A DNA stretch of 64,000 nt from NCBI GenBank assembly GCA_963662155.1, contig OY759266.1:56724010-56788009 (forward strand). The letters are read 5' to 3'. Numbering within the stretch: the first letter of the stretch is position 1; every line of letters begins with the position of its first letter. The notes under the pieces are model-generated. The model was not told the origin of the DNA. It did not search any database and was given only the letters and a program-made list of their open reading frames with translations. Below, one piece after another: positions 1 through 11,232 of this stretch. This stretch comes from Lamellibrachia columna. Lineage: Eukaryota > Annelida > Polychaeta > Sabellida > Siboglinidae. Made by a program: the position numbers and the translations under genes.

Positions 1-213
1 GTGGTGTGTGTGTGAGTGGGACCAGGTGTGCAATGGGATTCACAGCTGCTATGTGCATAAGTGGACCCAGTCAGTAGGCCAATGGCAGGAGGCCACAGAG
101 AAACAAGGATGATGTGACAGTTGATAGACCCTTATTTATTTGTAAAGGTGCATCTACAATCAGATTTTTCCCTGTTTCATTTCAGACTCATTGTGCAAAA
201 AAATGTAACATAT

Positions 214-598
214 CTAGTATCATCCACGACAGGCCAGCTCTAGTATCAGCCACGACAGGCCAGCTCTAGTATCAGCCACGACAGGCCAGCTCTAATATCA
301 CCCATGACAGGCCATCTCTAGTATCAGCCACGACAGGCCAGCTCTAGTATCGACCACGACAGTCCAGCTCTAGTATCATCCATGACAGGCCAGCTCTAGT
401 ATCACTATCAGCCATGACAGGCCAGCTCTAGTATCACTATCAGCCACGACAGGCCAGCTCTAGTATCAGCCACGACAGTCCAGCTCTAGTATCAGCCACG
501 ACAGGCCAGCTGTAGTATCAGCCACGACAGTCCAGCTCTAGTATCAGCTACCACAGTCCAGCTCTAGTATCAGCCATGACAGGCCAGCTCTAGTATCG
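214..598. repeat. 26-bp minisatellite, left block
   Basis: About 15 copies of a 26-bp unit (CTAGTATCAGCCACGACAGG plus CCAGCT), with scattered substitutions and two copies carrying a short CTATCA insertion. Confidence 0.95.
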
Positions 599-604
599 GC
601 GCTT

Positions 605-1783
605 TACATTAAAACCACATAATAAAATTAAAATTAGATAATTAAATTACATTAAAATTACATTAAGATTTCAATAAACAAATTGTTAAATAAAATAATT
701 AGATTACATTAAAATAAAACACCTGGACATAACAAATGTCATGTAATAATTAAATTACATTAATATTAAATAACTAAATTGTAATACATTGAATAGTATA
801 GCTAGTAAATTTTTCTTAAATACATGCAGGTGATGTAACAGTTCAGAACTAAAAGTACTTAAAGCCAAATCTAAAAGTCTTTCTATCTGTTAAACTATTT
901 GGTTAAAATATAGTGTTTTTAAAGTCCTTTTAAAAGTGGCCTGACTGGTCAGTTAAAGTAGTGACACAGGCAGGTCATTACACAGGTCTGGAGCTGCCAC
1001 CACAAAGCTGGCGTCCCCGACCTTGCACCTTGTTCTAGGTCTGACAAGTAGATGTTTTTCAGCTGACCGAATGGACCTGGTAGACTTGTGGAGCGAGACA
1101 ATGTTGCACAGATACATTGGCCCCACAGTTGTTGACCGCTCTGTGGACCAGTGCCATGACCTTGAAATGAGCATGCACTCGTAAGGGGGCTGCCAGTGCA
1201 GGTCTCTGAGTACCGGGGTAACGCTGGCATACTTGGGCACCCTTACAACACTATAGTCCATTGTGCCAAACAGTAGGGAGTTACAGTAGTCTAGCCTCGA
1301 TGTGATTAGCACATTTACTGCCCTCTCCCTGGTCTTTCTTGGCAGAAACTTATTTATCTGGCTGATATGATGAAGCTGGAAGTAGCAGCACCTGATGATC
1401 ATAGACGTGTTGGCAGACATGTCCAAGCGACAGTCCAGGTAGACATCCACCACCGGGATGAGAGCTCCACCAACAATGATGGCAATCCCAACTACCAATT
1501 GGAAGGAACTCACTTTTTTAATCATTCAGTCTCAGATAACAGGCGATCAGCCACTCCCAAATCTATGAGACACAGGCTTCAACACGTTTCAGGGCCTCAA
1601 GCAGTGCCGTAGAATTCAATGCAAAAGCAAGCATCAACTGGAGATCATCAGCGTAATAATGGAAGTTTACGCTGTACTTCCTAACGACCTTGGCAACTGG
1701 TTGGATGTACAGTGAGAACAGTACAGGCCCCACAGATGGACCGCTGGGGTCCTCCAGTAGGCTGAGTTTAAGCAGAGTGCCTG
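605..1783 (-). mobile_element. L2/CR1-type LINE fragment, decayed
   Basis: Minus-strand translation shows the end of a reverse transcriptase: GPVLFSLYIQP and a YADDLQL catalytic box at about 1640-1740, then SRLDYCNSLLFG, TPVLRDLHWQPP and FVVAAPDLCNDLP. These are the usual C-terminal landmarks of L2-clade LINEs. Frameshifts and stops break it. The AT-rich part (605-940) is probably its 3' UTR. The 5' end is cut at the second block of the 26-bp array. Confidence 0.8.
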
Positions 1784-2035
1784 CCATGACAGACCAGATC
1801 TAGTATCAGCTGTAACAGGCCAGCTCTAGTATCAGTTATGACAGGTCAGCTCTAGTATCAGTTATGACAGGCCAGCTCTAGTATCAGCTAGGACAGGCCA
1901 GCTCTAGTATCAGCTACAACAGGCCAGCTCTAGTGTCAGCTATGACAGGCCAGCTCTAGTATCAGCTACAACAGGCCAGCTCTAGTGTCAGCTATGACAG
2001 GCCAGCTCTAGTGTCAGCTATGACAGGCCAGCTCG
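1784..2035. repeat. 26-bp minisatellite, right block
   Basis: About ten copies of the same 26-bp unit as at 214-598, on the other side of the LINE fragment. These units mostly read CAGCTATGACAGG or CAGCTACAACAGG where the left block has CAGCCACGACAGG. Confidence 0.92.
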
Positions 2036-2145
2036 TTTGTGCAAATCAGTTATTTAGTTTTGATGAAATCATCAGACAAACTATTAAATTACTTTTTTAC
2101 CAGATCTGGCTAAAATTCGGCCAAAAAATTGCAAAATTATAATGT
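2036..2145 (-). repeat. Interspersed repeat family R1, short copy
   Basis: On the minus strand this matches 21095-21210 almost base for base over about 100 bases (shared words include TTTAATAGTTT, CTGATGATTTCA and ACGAGCT). A related but rearranged copy lies at 50096-50580. No coding capacity or terminal repeats were recognised. Confidence 0.7.
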
Positions 2146-3211
2146 TCTATATACTATAGCATAAGAATAGTCACACTTTTGCAAGTCACCCGATCTATTG
2201 ATCAACGTAAATTCTTTCGATGTTTCTTTCAAAAGTATGCAATGAATGCGCATATTATTCAAACTATTCACACTAGATTTAAACATCAACAGACCTGATT
2301 CGCAGTGGACTAAATAAATAAACTGTGCAGTGAGTTTTAAGCTACAACGTAAGGATGAACATGAGAATATGGATGGATCACTCATTATTCTTCGTTTCAC
2401 AGCAACGTTAACATTTGTATTTAGGTCAGCTTAACCTAAATGTGTTAAGCATGGCTGCGGCGTACATGTTTTATCCGACTAGTCCAAGCAGACAGAATGC
2501 TTTCGGCTGTGACAGCTGGTCGAATGGTTCAGACAAAACTTGACAGACAGGCCCAAGACAGGGAGTTCCTATTGAACCTGGCAAAGTCCAAAGTGTCTGC
2601 CTTGGAATTACTAATACAGTCCATCTACAACCTGTCAGTCAATGATTAAATCAACTCCTACACTCTGCACCCATAGCATCTGTCAGTACACTGGCACCTC
2701 CAATGTAAACCACCAGCATGAAATCTACACCTATAGTCAAATGACTGCTTGGTCCTTATATCTGATTCTACTGCAGCAGATATTGGTGAAACTATCACAT
2801 TAAAGGGACTAACAGAAAGGCACTAACTAAAATGCTTTTTCGGTGTGTATATATAAGTTTAATATTGTATGTACTGTCAAAATAAACAAAAATTTTAAAT
2901 TTATTTATAGGTAAAATGAGATGTTTAATGCATCTAACTCACTAAAATTCGAAGTTAATGAGATGGGCAATCACATGATTTTGTGATGTCACTTGTGACA
3001 CGGGTTTACATTCACTGATTTCTTTGGTATGTTTCAATTTAGTTTCACTCGCGTTACTATGGCAGGTGATTACGATGTAAATTTTTCCGGAATAAAAAGT
3101 ATAATGTAACAATTTTGAACTGCTAGCGGAAAGTGATACCACAGAATCATCTTTGAATTTGGATCTTTCGGAGCAGCTTAGCAATGCCAGTAGCCTTTGA
3201 CTTCGAACTTA
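2146..3211. other. No recognisable feature
   Basis: AT-rich sequence. No exon with conserved protein, RNA gene or clear repeat was recognised. Confidence 0.4.
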
Positions 3212-3526
3212 TTTACTTTCTGACTGAACCATGAAATCGACCACATAGAGCTGCCAATCTTCTCATATATCTACCATACGCATACACATGTGACGTGGTC
3301 AAACATTACTCTTACTTCCAAATAAAGATAAAACTTGCTATCTCCTATGTCTAGCTATGAGCTAGGCATAGAAGACATAGCTAGCTTTTGTTTGTGTTCT
3401 TTGTTATTGTTACATGGAGGTAAGAGTAATGTTTGACCACGTGACATGTGTATATGTATGGTAAATATATGAGGAGAAGTTTGGCAGCTCTAGGTGGTCG
3501 TTTTCATGGTTATGTTAGAAAGTAAA
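3212..3526. mobile_element. Foldback (hairpin) element of about 315 bp
   Basis: The two halves are inverted copies of each other. GGTCAAACATTACTCTTAC near 3300 pairs with the copy near 3430, CATGAAATCGACCAC near 3231 pairs with the copy near 3495, and the centre is CTAGCTATGAGCTAG near 3355. Arms of about 150 bp with few mismatches would form one long hairpin. There is no coding capacity. It is probably a foldback or MITE-type element. Confidence 0.75.
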
Positions 3527-6500
3527 CATCGCAATATTGGGAGTTGCGCTGACGGGTGGTGGTGATTTCGGCCCTCTGTGAATTCGGCCCATTCACTTTG
3601 GTGATTTCGGTGACTGAGGTGACACGCAAGAGCTACTCAGTTCTAGCCAGTAATGGGTTAGCCTTTACTTTAAGTACATCAAAGGGATGCCAAGTTTAAC
3701 TAGATACTGTTTTGTATACTGAGCAGGTGTGAATAAAAGACCATGCTTCAAATACAAAATGATCTGACGAAAAACACTGTATATGTAAATATGTATCAAA
3801 GACCATATGTAAGTGGCTCCGTTATATTCACAATACAATAATCAGTGATCACTGTCTGTATTTGATTTAATGAAAAAAAATCTGGGGAAAATTTCCCCTG
3901 GTGAGGGGATATAGTATTATAGGTTTTGGTATAATATATTATGATATGAATTTTAGGGAGACAATGAATTGTATAAGTTCTAATGATCGTCTCGCTGACT
4001 GCTTGTTAAAATGGAAAAAAATATAGCGCTGTATTTTATGCAAAAGGAAGAGAAAGCAATAAAAGCGGTTATACCGTAACAATTTCGGGTTAACGTGGAA
4101 CTAAATGCCTTGCTTCACGTTTGAAAACAACAGGTGAGCGATTTATCACTCGGCTGTTGTTAAATATGCCAAATTAATTTAGGTGAGCGATTTGTTAGGT
4201 TTTTTTACCATGTGGTGGCGCCACCATTTCCTATTCGGATTCTGTCGTTATGAAATTTTAATTGCTACTGGCGCTATGACTTTTGTACAATGAAATAAAT
4301 GCTTGCTTTAGTAAACCCCATTCAAAAAAAATGCAAACAAATTATTAAAACAGTTGTTTTGAGTGAATAACTTACGAATATTGAACGTCCGAACCATGTC
4401 GCGCGAGTCGAGCAAACCGGTGGAATTTAACCTATATTTATGGCAAGCCGTACAGACAATCTTTTTTCATTTTACCACATTGTTCCAATTATTTAAACTT
4501 TTTATAAAAACCAGGCTTGATATCTACCACACAAAGGGCTATTATTGTCACGTGCCCAAGAACGAAACACGCATCAGCAGACGCTCAATAATAATGTCTG
4601 GTAAGCGAAACCACCTCAAGGAGGTTGAGTAGTTTAATCCGGTTTAACTCACTGATCCGGTTTAGATTTTGTAGTGTGAACGATCCACGGAAGCGAAACC
4701 AGCTTCGCATCGGATTAAAACTGCTAGTGTGAACATTGTATAAGTTAATCTAATACTCAAGAAACTCCTTGTCAAGACGAACACTTGCAGACAGCGAGCG
4801 ATTTTAGCAGTTGAAGCGAACGATAAATCGCTCCCTAGATTATTGATTTGTGCGAGCAATAGTGAGCGAGCGATCGCTCGCCTCAAAAATGATGCCCTGT
4901 AAATCAATTAACAAATAATAGAATAGATATTATGCTTTATTCACAGTAAGACACATATTAAGCTTTATGTGCTCTGTAAACAATCGCTTGGGCCGAGATC
5001 ATATACCCATTGTACTCTGATGCTGAAGTTACCAGAGTTGCGGGCTGAACTCTCCAAAGAATGCTGTCTGAATTCACAGGGCCGAATCACCTGTATCCGC
5101 CCTGACAGCTCACTTCGATCCAAGGTGGACTGTGGTCATCGACGCGTGTGTCGTTGCCTGTGTTCTACGGATTGGTGGCATCAACATAGCGTCCACTACT
5201 GGGAATAATGTGGGCACATCATCCTCTTTCAAAGAGATTTTAGCACCCAGATAACCCAGGGCTGCCACCTTCTCTGGTCCAGATCGCAGTCGAAACAAGT
5301 TTTCTCGAAGCGAGCAAAGCCAGCTGTGCTTCGTCAGCTTGACGTTTGCTTTTTTAAAACAAAGCTGGCTCCGTAGGGAATTTAAACCAACCACATGTTA
5401 CTATACTTGCTTACTACTGTTTACATTACAGTCGAATGCCACACAATAAACCATTCTGACATTCGCTTCTAAACAACCGCTATCGCTGTTAACGGTACGG
5501 TGAATGAATGGAAAGTCTCAGTCTTTAGCACTTCCTATTCATAAGTGATGTCACGTCGAAGTTTGCCGATAAGCGTGGGGAAAATATGCCGGTAGAACAG
5601 AGAATTATTTGGAATTATTAATTAACTGAATTTTAATAAATTTTTCAGTGTTGTGGAAATTAAAATATACTACAAGATGTAATATAATTTCAAGCAATCA
5701 TTGTTTTTATTCCTAAGTCTAATGTTTCTGTCAGTAGTGACACCCAAGTATCATTTGTTGACAGCCATTGTCACCAACAGCTATAGTGCAAGTCTAATGT
5801 GTCTGTCAGTAGTGACATCCAAGTCTCATTTGTTGACAGCCATGTCACCAAAACCAATGTGTCTGTCAATAATACTCATGTCACCAGCACAGGTCATTAG
5901 TGTGACCTCTGCCTGTAGGCATTACCAGGAACAACAGGTTGTATCCAGACACTAGAAACATGAGTATGTAGCAGCTGCCTGGGTATGATTAGCATTACAT
6001 ACAATTTAAAAGGAACATAATTATCTGACAAATAATTAAATTGTATATCCTGTTTCCAGTCCGGGCATCCATTGTTTTACAGCATCATTGTTAAAACAGC
6101 TGTATAGAAATTAGACATAGCTACAAAGCAATAACTGCCTCCGACAGATATTGTAGGAACGGGGTATAGCGCCTGGCAGCTGACATGTGTGCCCTACTTG
6201 GGTGGTAGTGGTGGAGTCTGACAGCAGGATTTACTGGCCCATTACACTCATGTCATTACAGAGGGGGATCTTCTCAAGGGATCTTCTCAAAGGCGAATGG
6301 ACTAGATACATACATTATATATATACACGTGAACATACCCATTAATTTAATGCCACAATACTACCTGCATTAATTACATTTAATTATTCCTGGGATGACC
6401 CCCATTGCCTATAATATGTACCTGACATAATTTCCAATTGTGTAGCAATTTTCATACAACCCCTGCCAACCAGTCACAGCACCTGTCAATCACTCTGTGG

Positions 6501-6994
6501 GCTGGTAGTGTGTGGGGGGGGGTGCAAAAGGCTGTGCAAATACAATTTGTGATTCACCCTTGTGATTCAATTTAAATTGTACTGTAACTGTTTATACATT
6601 TTATTAACATGTATTAACACAATTGTTACTGTGATTCATGTGAAGGTAATGAAACCACTGAATCAATGTGTTGATGTGTGCGCTAGTCTGGCCTACATAG
6701 TTCAAGGTCAACCACAAGGGGACCAGGCTGACTCAGCTGTCAATCAAATCATTACTGACATTAGCAACTTGTAAAGATGGCTGGATCATGTCCACCATGT
6801 GGCGCCACTGGTTATGCCGCCAACTCAGGCCTGGGGAAAGATAATTAATTTAGTTTACTTCTGCATTTATGGTAGACATAATTATTATAGCGCTTTTAAC
6901 GCAGTACCACCTTTTGGGGATTTCTTGCATACTAAAAAAATCAGTTTACATAAAACAAAAGGGCATATTTGCAGGCTTCAACCCATTTGGCTAT

Positions 6995-6998
<4 letters not shown>
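3527..6998. other. Mostly unassigned intergenic sequence
   Basis: No conserved exon was recognised. Noted: GATTTCGG and TTCGGCCC words near 3570-3610, the inverted word ACCTCAAGGAGGT near 4613, and a diverged 76-bp tandem duplication at 5718-5870 (CTGTCAGTAGTGACA in both copies). Short ORFs here show no family similarity I can name. Confidence 0.4.
5718..5870. repeat. Two-copy 76-bp tandem duplication
   Basis: The segment with TCTAATGTTTCTGTCAG and TTGTTGACAGCCA is repeated 76 bases later with a few differences. Confidence 0.75.
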
Positions 6999-7068
<70 letters not shown>

Positions 7069-7069
7069 C

Positions 7070-7117
<48 letters not shown>

Positions 7118-7118
7118 A
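6999..7118. repeat. (TA)n microsatellite
   Basis: Nearly pure TA repeat interrupted by a few C and G bases around 7065 and 7105. Confidence 0.97.
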
Positions 7119-9976
7119 ACAATGAAAATTATACTACGTAAGCAAAGATGGCACAAGAAGGTGCACAGATCGTAACGCCAATTTATTTCATAGCGATGTT
7201 ACCAAGGAGGCAGACAATCTGATTGACAATATAATGATGTGTCAAGACATTCTGATTAATGTTATATTTGATAGTGAATGTGAACTTTCAAGACTTGGAG
7301 CGAATCGAGAACGGCACCGTTTTTGCCCAGTGCCAGCACAACACATTTTAGTGTTATCATTCTAGGAGAGCAAATCACTCTCCTTGGCATTAATTAGGAC
7401 TGTTTATTGCTCTTATTATTTTCCTAATTTCAAGGCCTGGCCATTACAAATGTATTATCTCATTTGATAATTTATAACAATTATAAAATTTTTTTTGGAA
7501 AAGTTCTTTTGGTGTAAATATGTGCAATTAATGACAGCCGCCATTGAATTTTCAGCATTCATGATGCCATCGGTAATATTTTCATGACATGCTGGGAAAG
7601 CTTGTTTTATCACAAGCAGCATTAACTACAAGTGTTTTATTACTGGAACCAAACTGGTATTTTACACCATACGATACATCGGTTTTATGAGTCTTGTATC
7701 AGATGGTTTTAATAAATGCTTAGAGCAAAAAATCAAGGCTAAGATAGCATCAGCTAGTACAATTCTTTTGAATGCATCCATCAACAGTTCTAAAGTTCTA
7801 GTTGTCTTCATTAAAGCAAAACAGTAGTCATGGTTTTGGGGCTATGCACCTAAGAGATAATAAAAACTAACCCCATGTAACTACAAGACTTAGTGACATA
7901 TTAAGGGAGACCGGCATACACAGAACCAATGCAAACAAACATGTTATTTTGCCAGAATGAGGATTAGTTTAGTAAACAAAGGCCAAAATATGCTACAAAA
8001 GTTGACTTTGAATGCAAATAGCATGGCTAAGTATAGGAATAGGTGTATACAAATATATTTTCATTTGGCAAGCGAATACCTAAATAATTTTAAATGGCCA
8101 TATCAGACATACCACACTGACTAGAAATCTAAATTTTACGTATAAATTAATTTGGATAATTTACTATTTAGGGACAGTATTTTTAAAGAAAATGATGAGC
8201 TCTGATATCAACACAAACAAAAACAGCAGTTTTTATTGCAGCTACCCAAGTCTACTGCTAGAAATCTTTCACAACATTCCAAACTGTAGCACGATGTATG
8301 TCAAACTGTATAAACAAAGAATGTCAATAATAACTCTATTGGCTGCGGTCTGCATCATAACACTGTGCTCTGATGTCTGCCGACCACCACAACTAAATGT
8401 GTGTGCCAGTAATGTCCTACTCTGTGACTGTTGTTAGTAAATTGCTTCAATGTCAAAGTTCAAGTGAACCAAACATACTAATATCACTTGAAGATTCACC
8501 AATTTACGGGCATCATTGAATTTTGACCCAAAGAAAACATTGACAACTGCATTAAAACTTGAGTGGAAAGCTAAATTACTGACGGCTACTAATTACATAT
8601 TATTTACATATTATTACATGCTACAGAGTTATGTCACCATATGACCATTTTACCACATTACATACCTATTTTAACAATATTTATCACACACCAGCAAATT
8701 CATGATACATTATGATACATTATGGTGTAATTCACATACAGTAGGAACATGACATCATTTTTGTTTTACAAACATCTCATTAGCGTTGTCCTAAAAGTTC
8801 CACAGCAATTCTTGCAATTGTTTGTCTACATCAAGTACATGTTAAATAAGTAAATTTAAACCTTTTAAGTTCTGTAGATTTATAAAAAGTTGAAACGAAG
8901 TATCACATCCTGATTATTAATTATAATAGTGTAATGCCAATAGCCAGTAAACATTTGCATCAAATTTAACATTTCTCTGACATGTATGGCTCATGGATGA
9001 TGGAAATATGTATATTTAACCAGGTATTAGTCATACTGTTGGACATAACACTGGTGACTAAATAACTGAACAATATATTTGGCTTCACTACAACCACATT
9101 TAGGTCGTGGAGGGTAACAACTGACTGTGAGAAATCCCCTATCACTGTTTGCAAGAAATGGATGGAGGTGTAAGATATAACTGCTAAAACATGATAATCA
9201 AAATAAAGTATTAGTGCGACATGTTTATTTGTGCCTGAAAGGTTGAAGTCAATACTTATTAGAATATCATGATAAAATAACTGACAGTGACGCATAATTT
9301 AGTTTATCAAGGGAGTATCCTATTAGTTTAATATCAAGGAAGTATCCTTTCTAATTTATTACGGAATATCCTTTTAGTTTATCAAGGGTGTAGCCTTTTG
9401 TTTTATCAAGGGAGTTGGCATCACTAAAAGGCTAGCTTTGTTACCCAAAATTATATTTAATTATAAGTTCCTGAAGACATTTCAGAGAAAAATGCTGATG
9501 GCAAGATCTTACTTGTTCAAATATATTTCTCATTTACTTGCTTACAGCGGTGAGATTTAGTGGTCATCAATGGCGCCCAAAAATGGCTTTGGGCGACTTC
9601 AATTTTTTACTACAGTGGCCCGCATGGCGACTAGAAATATTTATGGAGCTGCAATATTTTAGATGCAGCAAGTGTTTTTCTGGCTATATCGCATTTATGT
9701 TAACCATAAATTGTGTTGTGACATGTTTGACATTGCAAGAAATATTGCCAAACCATAGCTGAAGCAATATAAATAGGAAGCATTCATTGTATTTTTAATC
9801 AACCACATCGACGCTCAACATGTAACCGAACGATCATTCTACACTGAAATAATAACTGGTCATGTTAATAGTCTGTAGTCTTAGCGCCACTTATATTATG
9901 ATATCCATATGGTGTACAGTGAATTAATCGGGAACCTGGTTAAAGTTTCTCTAGGCTGGCGCTGCATGGCGCCACT
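7119..9976. other. No recognisable feature
   Basis: AT-rich sequence with no conserved exon, RNA gene or element seen. Small degenerate GGGAGTATCC / TTTATCAAGG repeats occur at about 9300-9415. Confidence 0.4.
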
Positions 9977-9996
9977 TATATATATATATATATATA

Positions 9997-10847
9997 GGGG
10001 AAGGTCGGGTATATTGGACCATCCGCTATATTGGACCATGGCCATATATCCCTCACTACGGTACTGGAGGTAACGTGGCTCCATCTCCCAACTGACTTTG
10101 AAATAAAATGTGCGTCGAGATAAAAAATGGGGGACTCCACAAAAACTTTGAAAAGGTGAGCATATATTAGTTTTCTCACCTTCTGATGTAACATTTGTGC
10201 GTGTAAACAAAGTGATGTGGGACAGTAGTTTGTAGATACCTATGTATGGGTTCATCACTGTGTGATCCGCAATATTGGACCATGTTCCGGTATATTGGAC
10301 CACTGATATTGCGAGCTGTGACACCCCATCTGTGAGCAAACAATGGAGGACGACAAGATACTTCATGGTTAACACTGACTGATATCTTCGTTGAATAAAG
10401 TACTTTATAATTTTGTAGCCAAAACTTGTTTTTTTATTAGCAATTTTATTAATGAATCCATAGATTACACATTTATGGGAATTTCAGATCATCATACAAT
10501 CTATAAACGCTTCCAGGCACAGAGACTCGTGACATTTTGATAGTTATTCCCTACGTCCCCATTTCCTAAACCAACCAGCAAAGAAAACAATCTACCAATC
10601 TACCCAACGATGAGATCCACTGAATTGACCACCCGGTCCAATATAAAGTAAAAGGTGGTCCATTATAGACAAATGGTTGTCTATATGGGACCGGTATGCC
10701 ATAATCCAAATTTATAATTTTTCCCAAATGCCTGGTCAAAGAGTTGCGATATTGTACCTATTGGTTTCAAATCAAGCGCAACATTAATAGTTTCTTTTGA
10801 CATATCGGGCCATGTTCATAAGTGGTCCAATATACCCAACCTTCCCC
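9997..10847. mobile_element. Non-autonomous DNA transposon with 25-bp TIRs
   Basis: The left end GGGGAAGGTCGGGTATATTG and the right end (reverse complement GGGGAAGGTTGGGTATATTG) match over about 25 bases with one difference. Both flanks are TA repeats, consistent with a TA target. The word TATTGGACCA recurs inside the element (near 10030, 10270 and 10293, with inverted or partial forms near 10636 and 10824). There is no transposase ORF. The superfamily is uncertain, and a Tc1/mariner or pogo relation is possible from the TA target alone. Confidence 0.75.
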
Positions 10848-11232
10848 TATATATATATACGTGGTGCGCGTGACACCGTTTGAGTAATATTTGGAGGTAA
10901 AATCAGGTCAGCAAGTGGGCTACCTAAAACACTGTTGGGCTACTTCACTATGTAAGGTTGGTAGCCTCACTGGCTATATTCCATGACTTGCTAAATCTCA
11001 CCCCTGTGCTTAGCAGGCTAGCAACATCAAGTCTTATCGTGGTGCCATTGTACTTTTCTACCTTCCATCATGCTGACATTTAATCAGTCTAGATTAGTGA
11101 TAACAGATCTGACTTCACCAAGACCATACTTTCAAGACAATGTGGAGTGGTTCTCTAAAACACTGTGTGGTTACTGGGCACATATAATGTGCCCAACACA
11201 AACGAATGCATTTTAGCTAATAATAACACAAA
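10848..11232. other. Unassigned spacer
   Basis: Sequence between the TIR element and the 36-bp array. No feature recognised. Confidence 0.35.

Noticed and set aside
4969..5394. Overlapping ORFs with a hydrophobic run as a transporter exon
   Set aside because: No family motif could be recognised on either strand.
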